This document shows positions 1 through 6,047 of a stretch of DNA of 7,799 nucleotides, in pieces. A program made the translations under genes and the position numbers. The DNA is from Myxococcales bacterium. Lineage in GTDB: Bacteria > Myxococcota > Polyangia > Polyangiales > Polyangiaceae. Below the pieces are notes generated by a model. The model did no database searches. It had not been told where the DNA came from and saw nothing but the letters and a program-made list of their open reading frames with translations. The DNA lies in NCBI GenBank assembly GCA_020430865.1, contig JAGQIY010001462.1, positions 1-7,799 on the forward strand. Direction: 5' to 3'. Each line of letters opens with the position of its first letter. The first letter of the stretch is position 1.

Positions 1-2874
1 CTGACCCGGGAGGAGCGGCTTCAGGTCATGCAGCACGCCCCGAGCGATCTGGTGGGGCGCGACGCCGAGCTCGCCGACCTGCACGCCGCCTACCATCGCG
101 CGGTGAGCCCGGGCCCCAGCGGGCAGCTGGGGAAGGTCACGGCTCGCGTGGTCGCCGGCGAGATGGGCATTGGCAAGACGGCGCTGGTCTCTACTTTCCT
201 CTCGGAACTGCCGCCCGACGCCCGCGTGCTGCGCGTCGAGTGCACGCCGGCGCGCACCGAGCTGCCCTTCGCCAACGTCGGCGAGTGGGTGCGTGAGATG
301 ACTGGCACCCGCGCCGAGCAGCCCCTCGATGAGGTGATCCGCACCGTGGAGGAGATGCTGGGCGAGTTCGCCCACGGTCAACACGGCGCGGAGATCGTCA
401 AGCGCCTGGCGGAGCTCGTGACCGGGAGCCTGGCGCAGGCCGACGACGAGGCAGAGGTCGCGCACAACCGCCGGCTGATCACCTCCGGCCTGCGCCGCTT
501 CTTCGCCCGCGTCGCCGTGGAGGCGCCGCTCGTCGTCGCCCTCGAGGGCCTGCAGTGGTGTGATCGCCCGAGCCTCGAGCTGCTCACCCAGCTGGTGAGT
601 CGCGAGGACTCGCTGCCGATCCTCGCGCTGCTGGTGACGCGCCCCAGCGATCGTGTGACGCCGTTTCTCCAGGGAATCGTACGTATCGACATCCTCGGGC
701 TGTCGTCGGACAACCAGGTGCGGCTGCTGCAGACTCACCTCGGCTGCCGCGAGGGTGTGCGCGCAGTGTGCGCAGATCTGTTGCCGCGGGCTGCGGGTAA
801 CCCCTTCTTCCTCCTGGAGATGGTGGACGCGCTGCTCGAACGCGGGATCTTCGAGATCCGCGAGCGCCCGGACCACACCCACGAGTTGGTGCGCGTCGAA
901 CGTGAGGGCGAGAGCGCCGGCACGCTGCCGAGCACCCTCGAGCAGCTGATCGCGGACCGCCTGAACGAGCTACCCGCGGAGGAGCACAACGTCGTCGACT
1001 GGTTGAGCGTCGCGGGCGGTCCGCTGCGCATCGAAGACCTGCGGCTCCTGGCGGGCAACGACGCCGAGGAAGCGGTGGCTCGACTGTGTGCGCGCGGGGT
1101 CTGCGACGAGCGCGACGGGAACATCGACGTGCGGCACCCGCTGACGCGGGACGTCGCCTACCTCGCCCTGGACCGCCTCGAGCGGGTCCGCATGCATCGC
1201 AGCGTCGGCGAGTACCTCGCGGAGCGAGGCGTGGCGCGAGGGCTCTCGGCGGCGATCGTCGCGCGGCACTTCTCCCGCGGGCAGCAGCCGTCGCGCGCGG
1301 GTGACTTCTACCTCGAGGCTGCTGCGGCGGCGCGCGCCAGCTACCAGATGCAGCTCTCCACGCGCTACTTCCGACGGGCCCTGGCGGTGTTGCCCGAGGG
1401 CGACCTGAGGCGACTTTCCGCGCGGGAAGCACTGGAGGCGATCTGTCGTGTCCAGGGTCGCTGGAAGGAGCGCCGGCGCCACCTGGCGGCGCTGCGGACG
1501 CTGGCGAAGAAGAGCAACAACCCGCAGTGGGTGGCGACGGCGCTGGTGCGCACAGCGCGCTTCGACCTGGACGATGGGCGCCTGGCGCGTGGCCTGTCCG
1601 CCGCGCAGAAGGCGGAGCAAGTGGCTCAGGCGAGCGGCTCCGCGGTGCTCCAGGTGCAGGCGCAGGCGCTGGTCGCCGAGATGCTGCGCGACCTGGGTGA
1701 CATGCAGGGCGCGCTGGCGGCCTGCGATCGCGCCATCCAGTCGGCGCAGCACGCCGACGTTCCGGCGCGGCGCCGCGCCGATGTGCTGCGCACCCGGGGC
1801 ACGCTGCTCCGGCGCGTTGGTCGTGTTCACGAGGCGGTGGAGGCCCACGCCGAGGCCATCGCGGTGTTTCGTCAGGTCGGCGCCCGGCGCCAGGAGGCGC
1901 GCACCAAGAACGCGCTGGCCTACGCGATGTTCGTGCTGGGGCGCTTCGAGGACGCCATCGCCCTCGCCCTCGACTCGATCCGCATCGACCTGGCGATCGG
2001 CGGTCGCTTCCAGATCGCGAAGACCCTGAGCAACATCGGTCAGTCGTACGGGCGCCTTGGCGACTTGCCCCGCGCGCTCGCCTACCTCAAGCGCGCCCGC
2101 GAGGCCCACGAGCGCTACAGTGACCAGGATAGCCGCGCGGATACGCTGCTGTGCTCGGCCTTCGTCATGCTCGAGGCTGGGGACATCGACGCCGCGGAGA
2201 ACCTGGTGGGCGACGCCGGTGCGCTAACCGCGGTGACCAGCAGCGCCTACGACTCGGTGCACGAGAAGATCCTGCGCGCCTTGCTGGCTCGCCGCACGGG
2301 CGACTCGGGCGCGGCGGTGATGCACGCCTTCGACGCCCGCCAAGCCGCCGAGGCTCAGGCGTACGTCGCGTTCCATTTCTACGCCATGGCGGTCGAGGCT
2401 GCGGCGCGGGTCGACATCGGCGAGCAGCACACGGGGATCCTGCTCGCGACCACGGCGATGGGCGCCATCGGCACCGTACAGGGTAGTGAGTACGGCCTGG
2501 AGACCCGGGCCTTGTGCTGCGAAGCCCTGCGCAAGGCGGGTTCGCCGCAGGCCTCCGAGCTCCAGAAACGCGCGGCGGAGTACACCCTCGAGCTGATGGG
2601 CTTCATCCGGGATAAAGCCGCGCGGAAAACATTCAGGCGGCGCGGCATCGTCGTGGAGCTGCTCGGCCCAGCGGAAGACACCGGCATCGGGCGACCCGAG
2701 ACCGCTCAGGTCGGCACCGACGCGGACGTCGATCGCTCGGAGCGCGAGATCTCCGAGCTGTTGCCGCCACTGGACGCCGATCCCAGCCGCGGCGCCGATC
2801 CCGACGAAGACCTCGATCGCGAGGGCCTGAATGGCCTCGAACGCGCCGACGAGGCCGATGGCGTCAAGGGCTGA
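1..2874 (+). CDS. STAND-type AAA ATPase with C-terminal TPR array (5' end probably outside window)
   Basis: Large cytoplasmic signalling ATPase. Numbering from the first ATG (base 28), a VGRDAEL motif opens the ATPase domain at residues 8-14. The P-loop GEMGIGKT is at 44-51 and the Walker B-like strand VVALEGLQWCD at 169-179. The GNPFFLLEMVDAL helix typical of AAA_16 proteins is at 257-269. A helical or winged-helix linker runs to about 410, and about seven TPR-like helical pairs fill 500-860 (clearest at 543-576, 584-618, 624-658 and 664-700). The last 65 residues are acidic and low in complexity. The frame is open from base 1, reading LTREERLQVM into the ATG. This layout in myxobacteria commonly follows a Ser/Thr kinase or other signalling domain, so I infer the N-terminus lies outside the window. 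A GGGAGGAG at 8-15, 12 nt before the ATG, leaves a start at 28 possible. The Walker B acidic pair reads Glu-Gly rather than Asp-Asp. Substrate and partners are unknown. Confidence 0.93.
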   Translation: MTREERLQVMQHAPSDLVGRDAELADLHAAYHRAVSPGPSGQLGKVTARVVAGEMGIGKTALVSTFLSELPPDARVLRVECTPARTELPFANVGEWVREMTGTRAEQPLDEVIRTVEEMLGEFAHGQHGAEIVKRLAELVTGSLAQADDEAEVAHNRRLITSGLRRFFARVAVEAPLVVALEGLQWCDRPSLELLTQLVSREDSLPILALLVTRPSDRVTPFLQGIVRIDILGLSSDNQVRLLQTHLGCREGVRAVCADLLPRAAGNPFFLLEMVDALLERGIFEIRERPDHTHELVRVEREGESAGTLPSTLEQLIADRLNELPAEEHNVVDWLSVAGGPLRIEDLRLLAGNDAEEAVARLCARGVCDERDGNIDVRHPLTRDVAYLALDRLERVRMHRSVGEYLAERGVARGLSAAIVARHFSRGQQPSRAGDFYLEAAAAARASYQMQLSTRYFRRALAVLPEGDLRRLSAREALEAICRVQGRWKERRRHLAALRTLAKKSNNPQWVATALVRTARFDLDDGRLARGLSAAQKAEQVAQASGSAVLQVQAQALVAEMLRDLGDMQGALAACDRAIQSAQHADVPARRRADVLRTRGTLLRRVGRVHEAVEAHAEAIAVFRQVGARRQEARTKNALAYAMFVLGRFEDAIALALDSIRIDLAIGGRFQIAKTLSNIGQSYGRLGDLPRALAYLKRAREAHERYSDQDSRADTLLCSAFVMLEAGDIDAAENLVGDAGALTAVTSSAYDSVHEKILRALLARRTGDSGAAVMHAFDARQAAEAQAYVAFHFYAMAVEAAARVDIGEQHTGILLATTAMGAIGTVQGSEYGLETRALCCEALRKAGSPQASELQKRAAEYTLELMGFIRDKAARKTFRRRGIVVELLGPAEDTGIGRPETAQVGTDADVDRSEREISELLPPLDADPSRGADPDEDLDREGLNGLERADEADGVKG

Positions 2875-2884
2875 CGCCGCTCCC

Positions 2885-2900
2885 GGGCTCGCGGCAGCCC
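2885..2900 (+). terminator. Weak hairpin after the ATPase gene
   Basis: GGGCT and AGCCC form a 5-bp stem around a 6-nt loop, 10 bp past the ATPase stop codon. There is no T-tract and the stem is short. It may contribute to termination or be chance in GC-rich DNA. Confidence 0.2.
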
Positions 2901-2976
2901 TACCGTGCGCTCCAGGATCGAGGTGCACGCCGTGACTCCGCTCTCGGGTGAACCAGTCAACGACACCCTGCTCGCG

Positions 2977-3726
2977 ATGCACAACGCGAACAGCGTGGGG
3001 TTCGCAGGTTCGGGGGTGAGGGGAGCGGTGTCGATCGCCGTGCTGGCGCTCGGGCTCGCTGCGTGCGGTCAGGCCGCGCGTCGCCAGGCACCGCACGCCC
3101 CGGCCCCGAACGCAGCGCAGTCGACGGCTGCGCAGTCGACGGCTGCGCAGTCAACGGCAGCGCCAGCGCCGATCGCTCCCGGCGCAAGCGGAAACCATGC
3201 GGAAGCGAACCGCACGAGGATGACTCAGCCGCTCGTAGTCCAGCGGGACCTGCGCCGGGACCGCTTCTCGATTCGCGTGCACCCGGCGAGCGAGGCCCCT
3301 GCCTGCGAAGGCAGCGTGGATGACCTGAGCTACGTCGGGTTCGCGAACGCCTGCGCGCTGCAGCAGGACGCAGCCGTGTTCATCGTGGCTCTCGGGGGCG
3401 GAGGCATCGACTTCCGCTGGGACGACGTGACCCACGAGCTCACCGAACACACGCTGTCCTGGATCCTCGAGGCGAGCACCAGGCTCTACGCGCCCGGTGA
3501 GCGCCAGCTCACGCTGCTGGTGACGGTGGAGACCATTCAACGCGCGCCCAGCGAGCCGGGCGCCTATGTACTCAGCGTCAACGACACCTGCCTACCTTTC
3601 GACGTCCTCCCGAGCACTCCGCCCAGGCCTGGCGCCGCGAAGAAGGCCACCAGCCCGCACGACCCGACCGAGCAGCGCCTCACCTGCTTCGACGCGCACT
3701 ACTTGCCCGAGCTTCGACGTCACTAG
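2977..3726 (+). CDS. Predicted lipoprotein of unknown function, paralogue of the next gene
   Basis: A 249-residue protein with a hydrophobic signal segment ending in a canonical lipobox LAAC, with the lipidated Cys at residue 30, so it should be anchored in a membrane facing the periplasm or the surface. A Gln/Ala/Pro-rich linker follows (about 31-75) and contains three AQSTA repeats. A globular domain (about 85-249) has Cys at 110, 126, 205 and 237. The motif EPGAYV (193-198) followed by Cys205 and FxV recurs at the same spacing in the downstream lipoprotein. I recognise no family. The start is uncertain. The ATG at 2977 has no visible ribosome site. A GTG at 3016 would give a compact signal MRGAVSIAVLALGLAAC with Cys17, matching the layout of the next gene, and has a weak AGG 7 nt upstream. 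A GTG at 2905 is also in frame but gives an over-long leader. The next gene follows after 83 bp on the same strand, so co-transcription is possible. Confidence 0.8.
   Translation: MHNANSVGFAGSGVRGAVSIAVLALGLAACGQAARRQAPHAPAPNAAQSTAAQSTAAQSTAAPAPIAPGASGNHAEANRTRMTQPLVVQRDLRRDRFSIRVHPASEAPACEGSVDDLSYVGFANACALQQDAAVFIVALGGGGIDFRWDDVTHELTEHTLSWILEASTRLYAPGERQLTLLVTVETIQRAPSEPGAYVLSVNDTCLPFDVLPSTPPRPGAAKKATSPHDPTEQRLTCFDAHYLPELRRH
3115..3159 (+). repeat. 15-bp tandem repeat, three units, in lipoprotein linker
   Basis: Three head-to-tail copies of GCGCAGTCGACGGCT start at 3115, 3130 and 3145. The first two are identical and the third has two substitutions. The unit is five codons, so copy-number changes keep the frame. 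It encodes AQSTA repeats in the flexible linker just after the lipidation site, where length change should be tolerated. Confidence 0.9.
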
Positions 3727-3786
3727 AAGTTTATCGAGCGTCGCCCGACCCGCGCCCATCACCCTGCCGGGCGGTTGAACTCAGCG

Positions 3787-3798
3787 CGCCGATCGGCG
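3787..3798. promoter_or_regulatory. 12-bp perfect palindrome upstream of second lipoprotein gene
   Basis: CGCCGATCGGCG is a perfect palindrome ending 11 bp before the GTG start at 3810, inside the 83-bp gap between the two lipoprotein genes. Its position would suit an operator or a small RNA hairpin near the ribosome site. The same gap holds CGCCCG (3742-3747) facing CGGGCG (3768-3773), a weak possible stem, and a small AT-rich patch right after the first gene's stop. A function is inferred only from position; GC-rich palindromes of this size can arise by chance. Confidence 0.25.
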
Positions 3799-3809
3799 AC
3801 GTTCCCTCG

Positions 3810-4421
3810 GTGCGTTCGATGCTGTCGATGGGGTTCGCGGCGCTGCTTGGTGTCGCGTGTGGAGCTGAACCTGCCAGCCAGCGTGAGGTCGCTGCGCCCG
3901 CCGCGCCAGCGCCGGAAGAAGGACCCGCGCTCGGCGTGGACGACAGCGACAGCCACATGACCCTGGAGATCGCTCACGTCGCCGACATCGCTGCGGGGGA
4001 GGAAGCGGCGGCGCGCGCTGCAGCGGACGCGTGTCAGGGGCTGGGAGAGCCGGCGCCCGAGAGCGTCCCCGTGAGCGACAGCTGCGTGATTCAACGCGGA
4101 AATGACGTCGAGGTGAAGTTCTACGTCGGCTGCCTGCGCAGCAAGAACGAGGTGCACCTCTCGGGCGCGATGGAGGTCGAGACCAGCCGCGGCGTGCGCA
4201 TGGCCATCGACGTCAGCAAGTCTGCGGGCGGCAAGCAATCCGGGGAGATGCCGAACCTCTCGGACTGCGGCGTCGCGCACCTCTCCAGCAAGCTCCAGGG
4301 CCTCGAGCCTGGAGGCTACGTGATGCGCACCAGGGGGAGCTGCAAGGCGTTCGTGGTCCGCGGAGCGGCACCTGGCGAGCCCGTCGTCACCTGCTGGAAC
4401 GGCGCGTTCGTCAATCGCTAG
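3810..4421 (+). CDS. Predicted lipoprotein of unknown function, cysteine-rich
   Basis: A 203-residue protein with a short signal segment MRSMLSMGFAALLGVAC. The lipidation site would be Cys17, though the lipobox GVAC has Gly rather than Leu at -3. An Ala/Pro/Glu-rich linker covers about 18-45. The mature domain has six further Cys (75, 92, 108, 153, 178, 195), enough for three disulfides, which fits an exported protein. The GTG at 3810 is preferred over the ATG at 3819 because it supplies the Arg of the signal n-region; neither has a clear ribosome site. The C-terminal pattern EPGGYV (166-171), Cys178, FxV (181-183) and TC (194-195) matches the upstream lipoprotein. So does CxxQ (92-95), followed by a predicted beta strand. 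I infer diverged duplicates. It converges on the phosphodiesterase gene. No known family is recognised, so the function is unassigned. Confidence 0.8.
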   Translation: MRSMLSMGFAALLGVACGAEPASQREVAAPAAPAPEEGPALGVDDSDSHMTLEIAHVADIAAGEEAAARAAADACQGLGEPAPESVPVSDSCVIQRGNDVEVKFYVGCLRSKNEVHLSGAMEVETSRGVRMAIDVSKSAGGKQSGEMPNLSDCGVAHLSSKLQGLEPGGYVMRTRGSCKAFVVRGAAPGEPVVTCWNGAFVNR

Positions 4422-4433
4422 CGCTCCTCTCCC

Positions 4434-4461
4434 CCCCGAGTCCCGCTGGCGTTGCTCGGGG
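4434..4461. terminator. Possible shared terminator between convergent genes
   Basis: CCCCGAG (4434-4440) and CTCGGGG (4455-4461) form a perfect 7-bp stem with a 14-nt loop in the 44-bp gap between the stop codons of the lipoprotein gene (+) and the phosphodiesterase gene (-). The symmetry lets it act on both transcripts. Neither side has a convincing T-tract, so it may stop RNA weakly or work with Rho. The loop carries TCCCGCTGG, a 9-mer also found at 5482-5490 and 5530-5538. Confidence 0.4.
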
Positions 4462-4465
4462 ATGG

Positions 4466-5344
4466 CTACTTTCCCAGCCTTCTTCGCACCTGGTCGAGGG
4501 TGATCGGGTCGTCGGTGATGATGCCGTCGACGCCGAGGTTCATCAGCTCTTCCATCTGCGCCGGGTCGTTGATCGTCCAGGCGTGCATCTTCAGGTCGAA
4601 GCGCCTGGCGCGGGCCACGGTCGTCTGGTTGATGATGCTGATGCCGATCTGCTCGGGTGGAACCTGGAGCACTTTTCCGGGCGGAACATAGCTGGACTCG
4701 TCCTCGAGGCTCACGAAGTCGAGGATCTCACCCAGGGCGTAGGCGCTCGGCACCTCGGGCATCAGCTGTCGTAGCTCTTGCACGGTGGCGCTGTGGAAGG
4801 AGCCGGCGGAGATCCTCTCCAGCATGCCCTTGTCTCTCACGATCCGGGTGAACTCGGGGACGATGCTCGGCGTCTCTTGCTTGATCTCGATCACGAACTC
4901 GGTGTCCGGGTGAGCATCGAAGACCTCTTCCAGCGTCGGCACCTGAATGCCCTGACCGCGGTAGGGGAAGGTCTTGCCCCCGTCTTCGCTGAAGCTGTAC
5001 GCGGCGTCCAGGCGGCGTAGCTCCGCGAAGCTCAGCTCCTTGATCGCGCCGCTGCCGTCGGTGGTGCGATCGACGGTCTCGTCGTGCATCAGCACCAGGA
5101 CGCCGTCGGACGTCGCGTGAACGTCCAGCTCCAGGATGTCGGCTCCGACGTCGAGGCCGTTCTGGTACGCGACGAGGGTGTGCTCGGGAGCCAGCTTGCG
5201 CCCGCCGCGGTGGGCGATGTTGAGGAAATGGTCCGAGAGCAGCAGCGGTCCCTCGGGCTCGCTCGCGGGCTCGTCGCTCCCACAGCCAGAGAGCGCCAGC
5301 GTCAGGAGCAGCAACACCGTGGGGATCCGCATGGGGTTCATCAT
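4466..5344 (-). CDS. Lipoprotein glycerophosphodiester phosphodiesterase (GDPD family)
   Basis: Family enzymes hydrolyse glycerophosphodiesters such as glycerophosphocholine to glycerol-3-phosphate and an alcohol, using a divalent metal and a TIM-barrel fold. This 292-residue protein has the signature in order: HRG at 45-47, PEHT (usually PENT) at 53-56, ELDVH at 72-76 with metal-ligand Glu72 and Asp74, and HDE at 87-89 with the second catalytic His. Further on are a FVIEIK strand and a late HAWTIND motif. The N-terminus MMNPMRIPTVLLLLTLALSGC ends in a canonical LSGC lipobox with Cys21, so the enzyme is exported and lipid-anchored. Close in-frame ATGs at 5353, 5344, 5341 and 5332 leave the start uncertain by a few residues; none has a strong ribosome site. 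The frame stays open far upstream, but that stretch is intergenic repeat DNA. The substrate range cannot be read from sequence. It lies divergent from the patatin-like gene, which suggests phospholipid turnover. Confidence 0.93.
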   Translation of the reverse strand: MMNPMRIPTVLLLLTLALSGCGSDEPASEPEGPLLLSDHFLNIAHRGGRKLAPEHTLVAYQNGLDVGADILELDVHATSDGVLVLMHDETVDRTTDGSGAIKELSFAELRRLDAAYSFSEDGGKTFPYRGQGIQVPTLEEVFDAHPDTEFVIEIKQETPSIVPEFTRIVRDKGMLERISAGSFHSATVQELRQLMPEVPSAYALGEILDFVSLEDESSYVPPGKVLQVPPEQIGISIINQTTVARARRFDLKMHAWTINDPAQMEELMNLGVDGIITDDPITLDQVRRRLGK

Positions 5345-5396
5345 CGCCAACATCGCTGGCTGCACCAAGGCGCGCGCCGGGCGCCGCCGTGATCTG

Positions 5397-5450
5397 GCGC
5401 CTGGAGCCGATCGGGTGCCTCGAAACGTCGGCTCGGAGCTTCCCAGGCGC
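5397..5450. repeat. Interrupted inverted repeat upstream of phosphodiesterase gene
   Basis: GCGCCTGG (5397-5404) pairs with CCAGGCGC (5443-5450). Directly inside it, AGCCGA (5405-5410) pairs with TCGGCT (5428-5433). The result is 14 paired bases with a 9-nt bulge on one side and a 17-nt loop. It lies about 50-100 bp upstream of the phosphodiesterase start, so it could be a structured leader RNA of that gene or a protein-binding site. Its role is unproven. Confidence 0.45.
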
Positions 5451-5471
5451 TCCTCACCCCCAGATCCGCGA

Positions 5472-5585
5472 GCTTTGACCCTCCCGCTGGAACAATGAGC
5501 CCTCGCGGCGCAGTCCTCACCCTTGATTGTCCCGCTGGTAGGTTCAATTCGCCCGCAGGGAAACCGCCTGCCCGGCCTGGGAAGT
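5472..5585. repeat. Degenerate short repeat patch (TCCCGCTGG-type)
   Basis: TCCCGCTGG occurs at 5482-5490 and 5530-5538. It is followed by related half-units reading like TTCAATTCGCCCGCAGGG (5543-5560) and CCGCCTGCCCGGCCTGGGAA, giving about five decayed units of roughly 18-25 bp, some in inverted orientation. Read on the minus strand it gives recurrent PAG tripeptides (FPAG, LNLPAG, LIVPAG), which shows the near-codon periodicity. A similar TTCAA..GCCCG..CAGGG string lies inverted at about 3762-3779. This looks like an old dispersed intergenic repeat rather than a gene, but the units are diverged and the boundaries are approximate. Confidence 0.4.
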
Positions 5586-5918
5586 CTCCTCGACGCGCGA
5601 GAGGCCTCCGGGAGCGCGCGGGAGGCCTCCGGGAGCGCGCGAGAGGCCTCCGGGCACGCGCGAGAGCCCTCCGGGAACGCGCGAGGCCCTGGAGCCAACG
5701 AGCCGCTCGCGCACGAAGGGCGAGGTCGCGTGTTTCCGCGGTGGAACGCGATCGGCGATCTTCCAGCATCGGATCGCAAGTGGCGGTGGCGCCCGTAGCC
5801 AAGCGCAGAACACGAGGGCCGTCGTAGCAGCGACGGCGACGGTGCTGGCGGCGAGGGGCCACTCGAGCGTCGTGTTTCCGGAGCAAGCCTCGCTGTCCCT
5901 GCCTCCGCTGGATCGCAC
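5544..5918 (-). CDS. Doubtful small membrane-protein ORF with 7-residue repeats
   Basis: A GTG-initiated 124-codon frame lies in the divergent intergenic region. Its first 41 codons include a hydrophobic stretch (about residues 21-41, PLAASTVAVAATTALVFCAW) followed by Arg, like a single membrane helix. Codons in that part end almost entirely in G or C, as in the real genes here. The second half is the 21-bp tandem repeat read as SRVPGGL/SRAPGGL units, and it ends in the degenerate repeat patch. There is no ribosome site, no recognised family, and third-position bias weakens after the hydrophobic part. It is probably a chance frame; it is recorded because the hydrophobic segment and base bias agree. 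Confidence 0.15.
   Translation of the reverse strand: MRSSGGRDSEACSGNTTLEWPLAASTVAVAATTALVFCAWLRAPPPLAIRCWKIADRVPPRKHATSPFVRERLVGSRASRVPGGLSRVPGGLSRAPGGLPRAPGGLSRVEETSQAGQAVSLRAN
5595..5699. repeat. 21-bp tandem repeat, four full units plus one decayed
   Basis: Units begin at 5595, 5616, 5637 and 5658, with a degenerate fifth at 5679. The consensus begins GCGCGAGAGGCCTCCGGG and ends in a variable AGC, CAC or AAC. Units 1-3 contain the palindrome GAGGCCTC, extended to GGAGGCCTCC in unit 2 (5621-5630); units 4 and 5 lose it. Unit length is a multiple of three and close to two helical turns, so the palindromes would repeat on the same DNA face. It lies between divergent promoters, and copy number is likely to vary between strains. 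Confidence 0.92.
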
Positions 5919-6047
5919 CCGAGTCGAGGGATCCGGCTTGCGGGACGGAAAACCGCGCGCTCGAGGTTGCGTCCCCGCGCCGATGTAAGCAGCGCAGTCA
6001 TTTCGGCTTGGCCTGACGGGCTACGACGGACTAGCTTGTGCGGCAGT

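Larger units (their letters stand above)
5345..6047. other. Repeat-rich divergent intergenic region (about 700 bp)
   Basis: This stretch separates the divergent phosphodiesterase (-) and patatin (+) start codons and must carry both promoters, though I cannot point to convincing -35/-10 pairs. From left to right it holds an interrupted inverted repeat (5397-5450), a patch of degenerate short repeats (about 5472-5585), a 21-bp tandem repeat (5595-5699), and about 350 bp without clear repeats. Several long open frames cross it on both strands, as expected for GC-rich DNA. The best of these is the weak candidate at 5544-5918 (-). No tRNA or recognised riboswitch was seen. Confidence 0.7.

Noticed and set aside
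970..2109. 379-residue minus-strand open frame inside the ATPase gene
   Set aside because: Its composition is the antisense of a TPR array in GC-rich DNA, it has no recognisable domain, and it lies wholly within a well-supported gene.
2224..3096. 290-residue minus-strand open frame across the ATPase end
   Set aside because: It is antisense to both the ATPase tail and the lipoprotein signal region, with no domain or signal of its own.
3862..3883. ELNLPAS-like string resembling the intergenic repeat motif
   Set aside because: It lies inside the lipoprotein coding frame, the match is short, and it is explainable by chance.
5595..5699. CRISPR array
   Set aside because: The units are contiguous with no spacers, and no cas genes are present.
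5495..5827. Plus-strand Arg-rich frame across the repeats
   Set aside because: Its composition is dominated by the repeats, with no domain, and it carries no more support than the minus-strand alternative.
5967..6047. TTG-started extension of the patatin
   Set aside because: It adds 27 residues with no family counterpart before the conserved first strand, and the GTG at 6048 gives a normal start.
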